Source: CAZZBK01 sp964652155 (lineage in GTDB: Bacteria; Planctomycetota; Planctomycetia; Pirellulales; PNKZ01). Taken from it: a stretch of DNA of 64,000 nucleotides. Each line of letters opens with the position of its first letter. Within the stretch, counting starts at the first letter, position 1. The notes beneath the pieces were generated by a model. The model ran no database searches and was not told where the DNA came from. It was given only the letters and a program-made list of their open reading frames with translations. Location: NCBI GenBank assembly GCA_964652155.1, contig CAZZBK010000009.1, forward strand, positions 1 to 64,000. The letters are read 5' to 3'. Positions 49,427 to 60,067 of this stretch are shown here, one piece after another. A program made the translations under genes and the position numbers.

Positions 49427-49783
49427 CTAGGGCTTGGCGGGGAGGGCGTCGTTGAGTTGTTCGACAATCTCAAACAACTCGTTGAGCCGCGAGGTCTCGA
49501 AGGCGCTGAGCACCGCCGGCTTCAACGCGGCCAGGGAGACACGCGAGTTGTTTCGCACCATCGCGCGACGAAACGATACCAGCACCCCCAGCACCATGCT
49601 ACAGACAAAATCCAGGTCAGCCGCGTCAAACACGACGGCCGTGGGGCGCATGGCCGTGAGTTGCGTCAGCGCCACCTGCAAAGGATCGGCCGACGGATAT
49701 CCGGCTGAACCAACCAGGCGGACAATCGTCACGCCATCACGTTCGCTGGTCTCGATATGCAGTTCGCTCGTCATGATGCTCAC
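49427..49783 (-). CDS. STAS-domain protein (anti-sigma antagonist-like)
   Basis: The 118-aa product is a single STAS domain, the fold of SpoIIAA/RsbV-type anti-anti-sigma factors, which are controlled by phosphorylation of a serine. The conserved position is present as Ser62 in DLDFVCSMVLGVLV, preceded by PTAVVFDAADL. The start is GTG 49783, because it overlaps the TGA of the upstream sulfatase in the sequence GTGA (49783-49780), a classical translational coupling; ATG 49774 is the alternative. No serine kinase or sigma factor gene is nearby, so its partner must be elsewhere. Being co-expressed with an exported sulfatase is unusual for a cytosolic partner-switch protein. Confidence 0.82.
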   Translation of the reverse strand: MSIMTSELHIETSERDGVTIVRLVGSAGYPSADPLQVALTQLTAMRPTAVVFDAADLDFVCSMVLGVLVSFRRAMVRNNSRVSLAALKPAVLSAFETSRLNELFEIVEQLNDALPAKP

Positions 49784-51366
49784 CCACTTTTTGACCGAGC
49801 CTTGTTCTGTTCTTGTTTCTCGTCTGCTTGCAGTTCCGGAGGCAACGGCTTAGGCCGGGCTGTCGCCCCTTCGCCATACTGCTGCCAGAATAACGCTTTG
49901 AACGGGTTGACACCAGGAAACTCGGCCGTTTCATTGACCAATTGTGGCTGAATCGAGTCCCACCAGCGGTCGTATTCCCCGTCAAGTTTGGTCACCACGT
50001 CGGCGTGGCGGGCCGAAACGTCCTCTTTTTCACCCGGATCCGACTGGATATCGAACAACTCCCATTTTTTGGCGTTGGTCTTGTTGTCGCAGACCAGATG
50101 CCAACGCTTAGTACGCACGCTGCATCGAGCGTACTTATAGTCGGCCACCTGGCCGCGCGGCCAGCGTCCGAAATGCGTGAACAAGGTTCGTTCCGCCCAT
50201 TCGGCTCGTAAATCCTTCATGAGCGGCACGAGACTGCGTCCCTCGATTTGGCGCTGGACGTCGGCGTTGATCTTAGCACCGACGAGTTGCACGATCGTCG
50301 GGAAAAAGTCGATATGCGCCGTCAAGCGATCGCAATCAGCCGCTGGCAGGGTCCCTTTCCAGCGCCACAGTGACGAAGCCCGCGTGCCCCCCAGCCAGGG
50401 CGTGCCCTTCTGCCCACGCATGCCCGCGTTGAAAACCTTGACGCCCCCCGTGCCACCGTTGTCGTTCATAAAAATGATGAGCGTGTCGCGATCCAAATCC
50501 CACTGGTGAATTTTATCGAGCAGCCGCCCGACGTTATCGTCGATGTTGGCGACCATGCCGAGGTATTTGGCCGTCGCGCGATCGACCTTGTCGGCATACC
50601 GAGCTTCGTCCTCGCGCCGCACTTGCAATGGCGCATGCGGCGCGTTGGTCGGGATGTAACAAAAGAACGGTTTCTTGCCGCGGACCGAGTCGATCCAGCT
50701 CAGCGCCTGCTGAAAGAAAACGTCGGTGCAGTATCCTTGCGTGATCTCGAATTTGCCGTTGTGCAAGATCGCCGGGTTGAAGTAGGTATTGCCCGGCGCA
50801 TCGCCGCAACTGCCCACGTACGACTGCCCAATGCCGCCGGCCCCGTGAATGAACACCTCGTCGAACCCGCGACGATTGGGTTGATGGTCCGCTTCGTCGC
50901 CCAAATGCCACTTGCCAAAAATTCCCGTCGTGTAACCCGTCTGCTTAAGCACCTGGGCGAGCGTGATCGCGTCGAGCGTCAGCCGTTCGCGCTCGTTGAT
51001 CGTATGCGTCACGCCGTTGCGAAACTCATGCCGGCCCGTGAACAGCGCCGATCGGGTGGGGGAGCAGGTTGGGCTGACATGAAAGTCCGTGAAGCGAAAC
51101 GCTTCGCCGTGCAAGCGATCGAGGTTCGGCGTCTTCAGCAGCGGATTGCCATGCGCCGATAGATCGCCATACCCCTGGTCGTCGGTGAGGATGAATACGA
51201 TATTCGGTCCACTCGTGGAATCGGCACCGTGCGCGGACGATTCAACGGACAACGACCATTCGAGCAGCACGGCAATAACCATGAGCAGAGCGATTCGATG
51301 CAGTACTCGGCCGAGCAGAACGAGGATGTGCTTGATTCGGCTCGGATGTTCGGCAGCTTGCATCAT
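49780..51366 (-). CDS. Arylsulfatase-type sulfatase, canonical active site
   Basis: Start ATG 51366 (MMQAAEHPSR, with GAGG upstream) gives 528 residues with a hydrophobic signal segment (about 20-36) ending near SSAHGADS. The earlier in-frame start at 51588 adds residues with no family match. The formylglycine site is complete, C-S-P-T-R at 101-105, followed by SALFTGRH. Metal and catalytic motifs follow: LTDDQGYGD, GKWHLGD, NAPHAPL, MNDNGGTGG and WRWKGTLP. The type I sulfatase should be exported and hydrolyse a sulfate ester, probably on a polysaccharide. It contrasts with the degenerate sulfatase at 1051-2379. It overlaps the STAS gene by 4 bp, and the SMP-30 gene is divergent from it. Confidence 0.92.
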   Translation of the reverse strand: MMQAAEHPSRIKHILVLLGRVLHRIALLMVIAVLLEWSLSVESSAHGADSTSGPNIVFILTDDQGYGDLSAHGNPLLKTPNLDRLHGEAFRFTDFHVSPTCSPTRSALFTGRHEFRNGVTHTINERERLTLDAITLAQVLKQTGYTTGIFGKWHLGDEADHQPNRRGFDEVFIHGAGGIGQSYVGSCGDAPGNTYFNPAILHNGKFEITQGYCTDVFFQQALSWIDSVRGKKPFFCYIPTNAPHAPLQVRREDEARYADKVDRATAKYLGMVANIDDNVGRLLDKIHQWDLDRDTLIIFMNDNGGTGGVKVFNAGMRGQKGTPWLGGTRASSLWRWKGTLPAADCDRLTAHIDFFPTIVQLVGAKINADVQRQIEGRSLVPLMKDLRAEWAERTLFTHFGRWPRGQVADYKYARCSVRTKRWHLVCDNKTNAKKWELFDIQSDPGEKEDVSARHADVVTKLDGEYDRWWDSIQPQLVNETAEFPGVNPFKALFWQQYGEGATARPKPLPPELQADEKQEQNKARSKSG

Positions 51367-51607
51367 CGACCTCAGTGGGGGAAACGAACCGGAGACGGAG
51401 CGAGTTCTAGGGTAACTTGAGGGCTTTACGGTCAAAGCAATATCGGCTGCAAACAGGTGCCCGTCAATGGTTTGCAGGAAATGCTCGATGAGCTGACCGC
51501 TCGACCAATGGCGTCCGACGCAGAGGGCCGAGCGAGAACCACGACAAACGGGATCTCGCTGTTCGAGCGATCGTAAGCTACAGCTCAAGGACGCAATCGC
51601 AGCGTGA

Positions 51608-51613
51608 TATACT
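51608..51613 (+). promoter_or_regulatory. Candidate -10 box of the SMP-30 gene
   Basis: TATACT lies 50 bp before the SMP-30 ATG (51663) in the divergent region. No good -35 box is found at 16-18 bp. A palindrome CCCCTGAGGGG (51642-51652) covers the ribosome binding site AGGGG, 10 bases before the ATG, and could hide it in the mRNA. Confidence 0.3.
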
Positions 51614-51662
51614 CAGGATGACAACTCGACCCACCCGACAACCCCTGAGGGGAATATAAGCG

Positions 51663-52676
51663 ATGAACCGGAGAGAATTTCTAGCCGCGAGCAGCGTTCT
51701 GGCAGCATGGGCGAGCGCGCCCCTTGCGGGAGCAGAATGGCAGCCGAGCCAACGATACCCCGACCCGCTGGTCAAGGTGATCGATCCGAGCTTTACGAAA
51801 TATCGCTTGAATCTGGCCAAGGTGGAGCGAATCGCCACGGGCCTACGTTGGAGCGAAGGGCCGGTCTGGTTCGGCGACGGCCGGTATCTGCTGTGGAGCG
51901 ACATTCCCAACAACCGCATGATGAAGTGGGAAGAAGAGACCGGCGCGGTCAGCGTTTTTCGTAAACCTGCGAACCACTCGAACGGCAACAGTCGTGACCG
52001 GCAAGGACGACTACTCACCTGCGAGCACGATGCACGGCGCGTAACGCGCACCGAGTACGATGGCTCGATCACGGTGATCGCCGACAACTATCAGGGCAAA
52101 CCGCTCAACTCTCCGAACGACATCGTGTGTAAATCGGACGGCTCGATCTGGTTCACGGATCCTCCCTTCGGCATTCTGGGCTTTTACGAGGGGCACGTGG
52201 CACCGGTCGAGTTGCCCACGAATGTCTATCGTTGGGACCCCACGTCGAAGCAACTCGCCGTCGTCGCCGGGGATGTCAATCGCCCGAATGGCTTGGCGTT
52301 CTCACCTGACGAGTCCCGGCTGTACATCGTCGAGGCCGGCGTGTCGCCCCGCGCGATCCGGGCCTACGATGTCAGCGTTGATGGCAAGCAACTGGTCAAC
52401 GGTCGCGTGTTCATCACGGCCGAGCCTGAGGGGACCCCTGACGGTTTGCGCGTTGATATCGATGGCAATCTATGGGTGGGCTGGGGCATGGGCCAAGAGG
52501 GACTCGATGGCGTGTCGGTGTTCAATGCGCAAGGCAAGCAGATCGGCCGCATCGACCTGCCTGAGCGGTGTGCCAATCTGTGTTTTGGTGGTCGGCACCG
52601 CAACCGGCTTTTCATGTGCGGCAGCACGGCGATCTACTCACTTTATGTGAATACACAAGGCGCGCCGGGCGGGTAA
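51663..52676 (+). CDS. SMP-30/gluconolactonase-family protein, Tat-like signal
   Basis: The 337-aa product starts with MNRREFLAASSVLAAWA, a twin-arginine-type signal, so it is probably exported folded. The SMP-30/gluconolactonase fold follows as a six-bladed propeller. The calcium site is readable as Glu in RWSEGPVW (about 60-67), Asn in PLNSPNDIV, Asn in NRPNGLAFSPDE, and the later GTPDGLRVDIDGNLWVG block. These enzymes hydrolyse sugar lactones to aldonic acids. Being divergent from a sulfatase with an intergenic region of about 296 bp, it may act in the breakdown of a sulfated polysaccharide, which is inference. Confidence 0.88.
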   Translation: MNRREFLAASSVLAAWASAPLAGAEWQPSQRYPDPLVKVIDPSFTKYRLNLAKVERIATGLRWSEGPVWFGDGRYLLWSDIPNNRMMKWEEETGAVSVFRKPANHSNGNSRDRQGRLLTCEHDARRVTRTEYDGSITVIADNYQGKPLNSPNDIVCKSDGSIWFTDPPFGILGFYEGHVAPVELPTNVYRWDPTSKQLAVVAGDVNRPNGLAFSPDESRLYIVEAGVSPRAIRAYDVSVDGKQLVNGRVFITAEPEGTPDGLRVDIDGNLWVGWGMGQEGLDGVSVFNAQGKQIGRIDLPERCANLCFGGRHRNRLFMCGSTAIYSLYVNTQGAPGG

Positions 52677-52699
52677 CTCGCGGCGCCGCCCCAGAGCGA

Positions 52700-54028
52700 T
52701 TAGCGCAAGGCGTCGAGCGCACGCAACCGGATCGTGCGTAGCGCGGGGATCGCGCCGCCGATCACGCCCATCGCCAAGGCGAGCAACATCCCCTTGGCCA
52801 GCGTGTCAGGGTCGACGATCAATCGGAGCACCACGAACTTGCCACCCCCTTGACCACTGGTGACGATGCTGTTGGCCGTCAGGCCGTGTGTCAAGCAGCC
52901 GGCCAGACACCCGGCAATGCCACCCAGCAGAGCGATCATCACCGATTCGAGCAAGAACGCAATGAGCACGTGAGGGCCACTAAAGCCCAGCAGCCGCAGG
53001 ACTCCGATATCGCGTGTGCGCTGGCTGATCGCCGCGAACATCGTGTTCATGACGCCAAACACACCGCCCACTGCGATCACCACGGTCAGAAACATGATCG
53101 CATACGAGAATTGCTTGTTCGTGTCGTTGAGGCTGTTGAAGTAATCAACTTCGGTTTGAGCGTTGACGGCAGCCTTTTTGTATTCGTTGTTGAAAAAGTC
53201 GCGTAACTTTTGGGCCGCGGGGGCGTCAGCCGCCTGGGCCACGAGCGACGAATACGTCTCTTTGCCGAACATCGGGCCGACGAGCGCTCGCTTGGCCCAA
53301 ACCTCCGAGTCGAACGTCATGCCCGAGCTGCGCATGACCCCCGTGATGACCCAGGTGCGTTCATTGAGCGCGAAGGTATCGCCCACCGTCAGTTGTTCTT
53401 TAACGGAGATTGCGTAGCGATCGCGCGCGAGCTCGCGGGCCAATCCCTCGCCGACGACGACTTCGATCGCCGACTGGCTCTGTCCGGGCTGTTCTCGCAC
53501 GCCTGCTGCTGAAAACCAACTTCCTCCGTCGTGCAATGCAATGGCATGCACCGCGCCGCTCAGACGCGGATCATCCAGGCCACGCACCTGCAAGAAACGC
53601 CGCTTCGGACGACCCGGCGGCGGGTTCTCAATCGGTTGGTTGACCACCAGATACGTCTCACGACTCACCAACGGACGGTTCTCTTGGCGCAGGATGCCTG
53701 GTTGGTTCTCGATATCTCCCACGTCAGAAAACCCAAGATTGCTAAAACTCTCGTCGGTCGCACCCTCGGCCAGAATAATGACGTTGCCGCTCTGCCCGCT
53801 GTTGCGAGTGAGCTCGGCCATGCCGTTGACAAACGCCAGCATGCCGACCAACAGCGCCGTGACTAACATGAACGCTAGCGCCGTGAGAACCGTGGTGCGC
53901 CAACGGGCCAACAGGTTGTTGATGTTGTAACTCAACGGCACCCGTCCAACGAGCAACAACAGGGCAATGAGCACGATTCCCGCTGACAGGGGCAACACGA
54001 CCGGCGACGACAACAGATGCTGCAACAT
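52700..54028 (-). CDS. ABC exporter permease, FtsX/MacB type
   Basis: From ATG 54028 (MLQHLLSSPVVLP) the product has 442 residues; the longer in-frame ORF to 54436 runs inside the previous gene and its extra residues look like a shadow. It has an N-terminal helix region (about 8-28 and 45-70), a large periplasmic domain, and three C-terminal helices with the FtsX signature: AVGGVFGVMNTMFAAISQRTRDIGVLRLLGFS, LLESVMIALLGGIAGCL and MLLALAMGVIGGAIPALR. FtsX/MacB permeases export lipoproteins, peptides or lipids through mechanotransmission. It is the last of four co-directional genes, 17 bp after the other permease. Confidence 0.9.
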   Translation of the reverse strand: MLQHLLSSPVVLPLSAGIVLIALLLLVGRVPLSYNINNLLARWRTTVLTALAFMLVTALLVGMLAFVNGMAELTRNSGQSGNVIILAEGATDESFSNLGFSDVGDIENQPGILRQENRPLVSRETYLVVNQPIENPPPGRPKRRFLQVRGLDDPRLSGAVHAIALHDGGSWFSAAGVREQPGQSQSAIEVVVGEGLARELARDRYAISVKEQLTVGDTFALNERTWVITGVMRSSGMTFDSEVWAKRALVGPMFGKETYSSLVAQAADAPAAQKLRDFFNNEYKKAAVNAQTEVDYFNSLNDTNKQFSYAIMFLTVVIAVGGVFGVMNTMFAAISQRTRDIGVLRLLGFSGPHVLIAFLLESVMIALLGGIAGCLAGCLTHGLTANSIVTSGQGGGKFVVLRLIVDPDTLAKGMLLALAMGVIGGAIPALRTIRLRALDALR

Positions 54029-54045
54029 GTTTCCTCGCGCTGGGC

Positions 54046-55293
54046 TCAGTTGACTCTCGCAAACACATCCGATACGCGCACGCTGCGGGCTTGCCAGGCG
54101 GGCATGAAGCAACCGGCCAGCGCCGCCACAATGCCCAACGCGGGGCCCCATAGCAATGCCGCGCTGGGGATCAGAAACGCGCCAAAAAATGCAATCGGAA
54201 ACTTCAACCCACCGTAGACGACATTCACCACCAGCAGCGTGAGCGAGGCGCTTGCCAATCCGCTGAACAGCCCCAGCACGATCGACTCGCCAAGCACCAG
54301 CAGCAAAATCTGATCGGGCGAAAAGCCCAGCACCTTCATCACGGCGAATTCCTGCTGCCGTTCGCGAACGCTGATGCTGATCGCGTTCGAGATGACCAGC
54401 GACAAGGTGACCAGAATGGCCGGCGACAGCAGCCACCGCATGCCCCAGACTATGTCGCGATAGGCTTCGAGAAAGGTCGAGATGCCCGACGCCTGGGTTT
54501 CGATCTTCACCGCAGGGGCGCTATAGAACGGGGCTGACATGATCTGGGAGGCGGCCAATTGAAACGCCTGCATGTCCTCCACCCTGAGCCACACCAGATT
54601 CAGGCTCTTGCTGGCCATCGGATGTTTTTGGCCCGCGTGCGATTGTGGGTAAGCGTCCATGGCCGCCGTCAGGTAGTCGATGTGGATCGCCGCGCTGTTG
54701 TTGTACCGCCCGTCGGGAAAGACGCCGACGATCTCGACTTCGAGCTTGATGTCCTTGTAGTTGAAGCTATGCAGCACGAAGCGATCGCCGAGGCGCTTGC
54801 CGATGGCTGAGAGTCGGTCACGACCGATGATGATGCCCTGACGATTCTGACTCATCTTCTCGACCGCCGCGCGCAACTCGGCAAGTTGTTCGCCGCTGAG
54901 CGTGTCGAGATCATCCATCATCGTGAGTAATTTCTTCGGTTCCAGGCAGAAGGCAAACACGCTATTCTCGCGGGTCCGTTTGTCGGGATCGAGCGAACCG
55001 CCAAGAAAAGACCAAGTCATCGAATCGAGCGGATGATAGTCGCCGGGCTGCTGAGCCGCCGCGTCACTCAAGCTGGCCGCGTAAGCCAACGGCATTTGGC
55101 TCGGGATACGCCACTTCTCGGTGATGATCGCCTTGAGGTTGTTGGCTTTTTCGCTCGTGGCCTGATCGAGAAACGACAGGATCGACCACACCAGCGTAAC
55201 GACCATGACGAGCACCATCGTGCCGAGTGTCGTCAATAGCGTGCGGAGTGGATTCCGCAACAGGTTTTGCGCCACCAGTAGCCAAAGTCGCAT
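54046..55293 (-). CDS. ABC exporter permease, FtsX/DevC type
   Basis: The 415-aa protein has one N-terminal helix (LLTTLGTMVLVMVVTLVWSI), an extracytoplasmic domain of about 230 residues, and three C-terminal helices beginning with LLSPAILVTLSLVISNAISI. A cytosolic coupling segment, SVRERQQEFAVMKVLGFSPDQ, is typical of FtsX-like permeases. It is similar in layout to, but clearly different from, the permease at 52700-54028, so the exporter probably has a heterodimeric membrane part. It sits 54 bp after the ATPase gene. Confidence 0.9.
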   Translation of the reverse strand: MRLWLLVAQNLLRNPLRTLLTTLGTMVLVMVVTLVWSILSFLDQATSEKANNLKAIITEKWRIPSQMPLAYAASLSDAAAQQPGDYHPLDSMTWSFLGGSLDPDKRTRENSVFAFCLEPKKLLTMMDDLDTLSGEQLAELRAAVEKMSQNRQGIIIGRDRLSAIGKRLGDRFVLHSFNYKDIKLEVEIVGVFPDGRYNNSAAIHIDYLTAAMDAYPQSHAGQKHPMASKSLNLVWLRVEDMQAFQLAASQIMSAPFYSAPAVKIETQASGISTFLEAYRDIVWGMRWLLSPAILVTLSLVISNAISISVRERQQEFAVMKVLGFSPDQILLLVLGESIVLGLFSGLASASLTLLVVNVVYGGLKFPIAFFGAFLIPSAALLWGPALGIVAALAGCFMPAWQARSVRVSDVFARVN

Positions 55294-55347
55294 GATCTCT
55301 CGTGTCCTCTGAGCGAACAGGTCCAGACTCCATCCCGAGCGCCAGCA

Positions 55348-56064
55348 CTAGGTCCCGGCGTGTCCGACGACGGGCGTGGGAGCGTTGACCAGTTCTCCCT
55401 TTTCCAGATGCAGGATACGATCGGCCCGCTGAGCGGCTCGTGGATCATGCGTGACCATGATGATGGTCTTCCCGAGCGTACGGCGCAATTCGCCCAGCAG
55501 GTCGAGAATTTCCTCGGCGCTGCGTGCGTCCAGGTCGCCGGTCGGCTCGTCGGCCACGATCAGGGCGGGGTCCGTGACAATCGCCCTGGCAATGCCCACC
55601 CGCTGTTGCTGCCCGCCAGAGAGTTGCCCCGGCTTATGGTGAATCCGATCGCTGAGCCCCACCATATCAAGCGCCGTGAGCACTTGCTGCCGTCGCTGGG
55701 CAGCCGACAACGGCAGCAACAGCAGTGGCAGTTCTACGTTGCGGTAGGCGCTGAGCACGCTCATCAAATGATAGAACTGAAAGATGAACCCGACCGTGCG
55801 TGTCCGCCAGCGAGCCAATTGCGACTCGGACATGCGTGAGATGCACTCCTGGGCGACCCAGACCTCCCCTTCACTGGGCTGATCGAGTCCGGCAATCAAG
55901 TTGAGCAACGTGGTCTTGCCGGAACCGCTGGGGCCCATCAGGCCAAGGAACTCGCCGGCGCCAACCTCGACCGACAGGTTGTGGAGCACGTCGACCCGTT
56001 CGCTGCCACGACGGAAATGCTTATGCACGTTTTCAACGCGCACCAAAGGCGCTGGGTGAGCCAT
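55348..56064 (-). CDS. ABC transporter ATP-binding protein, LolD/MacB type
   Basis: The 238-aa ATPase has all motifs: Walker A GPSGSGKT (44-51), Q-loop FQFYHLMSVLSAYRNVELPL (the MacB/LolD-type sequence), signature LSGGQQQRVGIARAI, Walker B LIVADEPTGDLD and the switch histidine in MVTHDP. It energises the two permeases encoded downstream. It follows the membrane fusion protein gene by 30 bp, so the four genes form one operon. Confidence 0.95.
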   Translation of the reverse strand: MAHPAPLVRVENVHKHFRRGSERVDVLHNLSVEVGAGEFLGLMGPSGSGKTTLLNLIAGLDQPSEGEVWVAQECISRMSESQLARWRTRTVGFIFQFYHLMSVLSAYRNVELPLLLLPLSAAQRRQQVLTALDMVGLSDRIHHKPGQLSGGQQQRVGIARAIVTDPALIVADEPTGDLDARSAEEILDLLGELRRTLGKTIIMVTHDPRAAQRADRILHLEKGELVNAPTPVVGHAGT

Positions 56065-56094
56065 CTGTGTACTCGTCCAGGATCAAATAGTGAG

Positions 56095-57357
56095 TTATCG
56101 CTCGGTGCTGCCGTCGGGGGCGTAAAACGACACGATCGCCCCCATCTCCGGCTTAAGAAACTGCCCTTCTTCGGCAGCCGGAACCCGTACTTTGACGCGC
56201 ACCGGAACGGCCCCCTTGGCGCGATCGGCAATCGGCATCAGTCGCGATACGATGCCCTCGTACAGCCGATCGGGAAACGCTTCGGTGCGGACCCGACAAC
56301 GCTGTCCAACAGAGATCTTGGCGATGTCTCGTTCTTGAATCGCCAGATCGACCTCAAGGTCCGACAGATCGGCCATCTCGCACAAGCTGAACGAGCCATT
56401 GAACGCCAGGGCGTTGACGATGTTCCCTTCCTCGGCGTTCTTTTTGAGGATCGTGCCTGAGATCGGAGCCACGATGCGGCAGTTGTCGAGCCGCCAGCGG
56501 GCTTTGTTCAACTCGGCCTCGGCCTGCCGCACGTCGGCTTGCGCCGCGAGAATGCGCTCCTCGCGCGGCCCTTTACGCAATAATTGCAACGCAAACGACA
56601 GCCGGTCAATCCGCCGCAGCGTGGCCAGGTACTGAGACTCAGAACGTTGCAACTCTTGTTCAGTGGTGGCATTCTGTTTCGACAGCTCACGCTGACGGCG
56701 CAGGGTTCGTTCCAGATCGATCACTTCCTCCTTGGCTTGTCCCAACTCCGCCTCGGCTTGGGCAATCTCCTCGGGACGACTGCCGTTCTGTAATTCCGCC
56801 AATCGAGCCCGGGCCGATTCATGTGCCGCCGTCGCGCGCTCGACGTCGCGCTGGTATTCGATGCTCTCCAACTCGGCGAGCACTTCGCCTTTATTCACGC
56901 GACGACCTTCTTCCAAATTCAGCCGCACGACCATGCCCGTCACCTTGGGGCTCACCAAGATTTGATGTGCCGGTACAATGTAGCCTTTCGACTCGAGCAC
57001 GATCGCGGAGGATGGCGTCACGGGTGACACAACGTTTGACGACGCGGAAGTTGTGCTGGCTTTTGCCACGACGGCAGGCTCGTTAACCGTCGCTGTTGCT
57101 GCCGTCGGTTGCGTGTCCGCTGAGGGGGAGACCACGAGTTGCCGCAGCCACAGGCGGCTGGTCTCGTTGAGCCAGACCACCGCGCCAAGCCCTGCGAGCA
57201 ACAGCAATGCGAGCCCCCAACGCCCCCAACGAATATTCGTCGTCGTGACCACTGCCGGGGGAAGCTTGAGCGACAAGACCCGCTCGCGCAGCTCGGCATC
57301 GTCCGAATTCCTTCGGCCGTCGGTTGTTGGGGCGGGTTGTGTACTCGATGTCGGCAT
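56095..57357 (-). CDS. HlyD/MacA-type membrane fusion protein
   Basis: The 420-aa product has an N-terminal cytosolic tail, one membrane helix (WGLALLLLAGLGAVVWL, about 48-64), a lipoyl-like half (VSPKVTGMVVRLNLEEGRRVNKGEVLAELES), and a long coiled coil rich in Ala, Glu, Arg and Gln (about 165-285). The second lipoyl half follows (CRIVAPISGTILKKNAEEGN), then beta-barrel and membrane-proximal parts. ATG 57357 is preferred to the in-frame TTG at 57369. This is the adaptor of a tripartite-type ABC exporter such as DevBCA or MacAB. No TolC-like gene is in the window. It is the first gene of the exporter operon. Confidence 0.9.
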   Translation of the reverse strand: MPTSSTQPAPTTDGRRNSDDAELRERVLSLKLPPAVVTTTNIRWGRWGLALLLLAGLGAVVWLNETSRLWLRQLVVSPSADTQPTAATATVNEPAVVAKASTTSASSNVVSPVTPSSAIVLESKGYIVPAHQILVSPKVTGMVVRLNLEEGRRVNKGEVLAELESIEYQRDVERATAAHESARARLAELQNGSRPEEIAQAEAELGQAKEEVIDLERTLRRQRELSKQNATTEQELQRSESQYLATLRRIDRLSFALQLLRKGPREERILAAQADVRQAEAELNKARWRLDNCRIVAPISGTILKKNAEEGNIVNALAFNGSFSLCEMADLSDLEVDLAIQERDIAKISVGQRCRVRTEAFPDRLYEGIVSRLMPIADRAKGAVPVRVKVRVPAAEEGQFLKPEMGAIVSFYAPDGSTER

Positions 57358-57671
57358 ATGTTCGGTCAACTACAAGCCAATGACAGTTGAACCACGCTCC
57401 ACGCGCTCATGATACAGGTTGCAAGCTCCGTGGCATCGTCCATATTTTAACCCTCAGGCGACAGATGGGCACTAGCGGTTTTTACTCAAACACCCCCATT
57501 CTGTCTGCTTTCGCTTCTGTTGCGTGGGCCGCGAATGTTTCGTTCGCGTTTGAATCAACGGTTACGATCACGTAAATTGGATCAAACGACGGTTCTCGAA
57601 TGACCGTTGCTCCGCGTGAGATGCTCCCCGATTGCTTTGCCCACCGTTATTCCTCAACCCGCGATGGTTTG
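57358..57671. other. Divergent intergenic region, exporter and PSD1 genes
   Basis: This stretch separates the divergent exporter operon and PSD1 gene. The only candidate signal is a plus-strand promoter, TTGAAT (57550-57555), 17 bp, TAAATT (57573-57578). If it is real, the upstream ATG at 57600 could also be used for PSD1. Nothing else is recognisable. Confidence 0.3.
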
Positions 57672-60062
<2,391 letters not shown>

Positions 60063-60067
60063 ACGTC

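Noticed and set aside
54029..54436. N-terminal extension of the second ABC permease
   Set aside because: The extra 136 codons lie inside the upstream permease gene in another frame and do not look like a permease; ATG 54028 fits the family.
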